Origin: Oscillospiraceae bacterium
GTDB lineage: Bacteria > Bacillota > Clostridia > Oscillospirales > Ruminococcaceae
NCBI GenBank assembly: GCA_031253365.1
Contig: JAIRWE010000084.1
Location: forward strand, 1-6,982
Direction of reading: 5' to 3'
Length of the DNA stretch: 6,982 nucleotides
Made by a program: the position numbers and the translations under genes. Below the pieces are notes generated by a model. The model was not told the origin of the DNA and ran no database searches. It was given only the letters and a program-made list of their open reading frames with translations. Below, piece by piece: positions 6,115-6,982 of the stretch (positions within the stretch are counted from its first letter, which is position 1; each line of letters begins with the position of its first letter).

Positions 6115-6687
6115 TTACAGAAGAATTTCGCACAGTTCGCCCAACGCCCGCGGGAAGGCGCCTTGGGTGTCGCTCGCCGCGAAAATCGTCCTGTCGGCGG
6201 CGAACCCCAGCTTTTCCGCCACGAACGGCGTGTCCGTGATGAGATAGAATTCCCACCCGTAAACGCCGCTTTGATGCCCGATGACCTCGCGAAGCTGGTC
6301 GTAGGTGTGTTTTCTGCTGGCGTTGTCCTTCCCGAAAGCGATGATTACGAAGATAATCCTCCCCGGGATTTCGTGTTCGGGCGTGCCGCGATAGCGTTCG
6401 CCGACCGCGTCAATCAGCCCCGCCGCGGAATCAATCAAGGCAAGCTCACAACCGCTCTCGGCGGAAAACAGCTTCTTCGCGCTCAGCTTCTCCACGGGGA
6501 GATTTTCGCACACTTTCTTATAATTCGCCCCGTCGGCGCCGAACGAGCAGACGGTAAACCGAACCTCGCGCGGGATGTCCTTGATGACCTTGAGCTTTTC
6601 CCCCGTGAGCTTCGCCGCTTCGACAAAATCGTTTGCGGGGATATTCCCGCTGTAAATCGCGATGACCTCAGTCAAATTCTCTTTCAT
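6115..6687 (-). CDS. VWA-like protein lacking a MIDAS metal site
   Basis: A 190-aa cytoplasmic protein with no signal or membrane segment from this start. Its ends match the small clostridial VWA proteins that I remember beginning MKENLTEVVFILDRSGSM: here MKENLTEVIAIYSGNI. The C-terminal part keeps the family pattern DNASRKHTYDQLREVI, then YGWEFYLI and FAADRT. The metal-binding residues of a VWA fold are gone: DxSxS is replaced around residues 12-17 (IYSGNIP), the usual TALLDA threonine position reads ELALIDS (81-87), and TDGxENAS reads AFGKDNAS (117-124). It should keep the fold but not bind Mg through MIDAS. Partner and function are unknown. I chose the ATG at 6687 because GAGGTG lies 7 nt upstream; an ATG at 6765 would place the start upstream of the promoter and is rejected. 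It is first in the minus-strand block and ends 2 nt before tRNA-Val. Confidence 0.8.
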   Translation of the reverse strand: MKENLTEVIAIYSGNIPANDFVEAAKLTGEKLKVIKDIPREVRFTVCSFGADGANYKKVCENLPVEKLSAKKLFSAESGCELALIDSAAGLIDAVGERYRGTPEHEIPGRIIFVIIAFGKDNASRKHTYDQLREVIGHQSGVYGWEFYLITDTPFVAEKLGFAADRTIFAASDTQGAFPRALGELCEILL

Positions 6688-6730
6688 TATAAAGCACCTC
6701 AAACAAAACGCGCCGCCGACCGTACTTAGA

Positions 6731-6759
6731 ATTATACCAAAAGCTAAGGTGAAATGCAA
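6731..6759 (-). promoter_or_regulatory. Sigma-70/SigA promoter for the VWA-tRNA-xer-pst block
   Basis: On the minus strand, TTGCAT (6759-6754) is followed by a 17-nt spacer and a perfect TATAAT (6736-6731). TGG just before the -10 also makes it an extended -10. The expected transcript start is near 6724, giving a leader of about 37 nt before the VWA ATG. An AT-rich palindrome, TATTTTAAAATA (6774-6785), lies upstream of the -35 and could act as an UP element. This is the only strong promoter I find for the minus-strand block. Confidence 0.82.
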
Positions 6760-6847
6760 GGACATTTCGATAATATTTTAAAATAACCCCCCTTCGTGTC
6801 ACTTTTCGGGTCGTGTATGTGTTAAAATGATGTGACCCATAAAAAGA

Positions 6848-6918
6848 ATGAGAAGCGTTCCTAAATATGGTATAATGAGTTTACTACTAAAACATTAAAC
6901 CAAAGGAGAACTTCTCAT
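6848..6918 (+). promoter_or_regulatory. Inverted repeat that would sequester the transposase start in read-through RNA
   Basis: ATGAGAAG (6848-6855) is the exact reverse complement of CTTCTCAT (6911-6918), which ends in the AT of the start codon. After a 2x2 internal loop, TTCCT (6858-6862) pairs with AGGAG (6904-6908, one G-U), which is the ribosome binding site. The upstream arm lies before the element's own -10 (6871-6876), so only transcripts entering from outside would contain both arms. Insertion sequences such as IS10 and IS50 use this arrangement to block translation from impinging transcription. Confidence 0.55.
6868..6876 (+). promoter_or_regulatory. Extended -10 promoter of the putative transposase gene
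   Basis: TGGTATAAT is a perfect extended -10 box. The -35 position, 17 nt upstream, reads ATGAGA and is poor, which is normal for extended -10 promoters. The predicted start is near 6883, about 34 nt before the ATG at 6917. A second, weaker extended -10 (TGTTAAAAT, 6820-6828) lies upstream. Confidence 0.7.
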
Positions 6919-6982
6919 GAAAGTAATTATAGCACGAAAAGCCCGTCAACGTCAAGCATTTGTTAAATGTGCGTTGAAAAAG
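6917..6982 (+). CDS. Transposase-like protein, N-terminal 22 residues only
   Basis: The frame starts at ATG 6917, with AGGAG (6904-6908) 8 nt upstream, and stays open to the window end. The visible peptide starts MKVIIARKARQRQAFV and ends KCALKK. The KARQRQAxVKxALK pattern resembles the start of helix-turn-helix, DDE-type transposases of IS481/IS3-like elements as I remember them, where it precedes the DNA-binding helices. The lower GC content, its own extended -10 promoter and the start-sequestering inverted repeat support a mobile-element gene. With only 22 residues, the catalytic domain cannot be seen and the family is tentative. It diverges from the VWA-like gene. Confidence 0.55.
   Translation, partial: MKVIIARKARQRQAFVKCALKK

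Larger units (their letters stand above)
6797..6982 (+). mobile_element. Probable left end of an insertion sequence (runs off the window)
   Basis: From about 6797 the DNA is AT-richer than the block before it and carries its own promoter and the start of a transposase-like gene. TGTCAC at 6797-6802 would suit the outer end of an IS with TGT-starting terminal repeats, and GTCAC here is repeated inverted as GTGAC at 6832-6836. The right end is outside the window, so neither terminal repeats nor a target duplication can be confirmed. The left boundary is a guess. Confidence 0.45.

Noticed and set aside
1..6982. CRISPR array or long tandem repeats
   Set aside because: No regularly spaced repeats of 20 nt or more were seen on reading through the window.

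Overview
The window reads as chromosomal DNA from a GC-rich, Gram-positive Clostridia-type bacterium, probably uncultured. The pointers are a PstS with a lipoprotein signal, a Xer recombinase of the long clostridial housekeeping type, a small clostridial-type VWA-like protein, a DUF6994 protein, and strong GGAGG ribosome binding sites. This placement rests on recognising families by eye, not on a search.

Layout: (1) 3-647, plus strand, holds the 3' part of a DUF6994-type gene, visibly less GC-rich than what follows. (2) 692-730 is a long perfect hairpin flanked by A and T runs. It can end transcription from both sides. (3) 846-6687 is a continuous minus-strand block. In transcription order it runs: degenerate VWA-like gene, tRNA-Val(GAC), xerC-like recombinase, then pstB1-pstS-pstC-pstA-pstB2. 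Spacing is tight throughout: 2 nt from the VWA stop to the tRNA, 14 nt from xer to pstB1, GTGA start/stop overlaps at pstS-pstC and pstC-pstA, and 7 nt from pstA to pstB2. The only convincing promoter for the block lies upstream of the VWA gene (TTGCAT-17-TATAAT). (4) From about 6797 to the end is an AT-richer plus-strand stretch that looks like the left end of an insertion sequence, with the first 22 codons of a transposase.

How the genes work together: PstS, PstC, PstA and PstB form the high-affinity phosphate ABC importer. Here the transporter has two ATPases that flank the other genes, and they are degraded in complementary ways. PstB2 has lost the Walker A lysine, the Q-loop glutamine and the Walker B catalytic glutamate but keeps LSGGQ. 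PstB1 keeps all of those residues but has LSAGQ. This is the pattern of an asymmetric ABC heterodimer with one working and one dead ATP site, which is not the textbook PstB homodimer. It is the most interesting signal in the window.

Other points: the VWA-like protein has lost its metal-binding MIDAS residues. The putative transposase start region can fold so that read-through transcripts, but not the element's own transcript, hide the ribosome binding site and start codon. No phoU, pho regulator gene or recognisable Pho box is visible.
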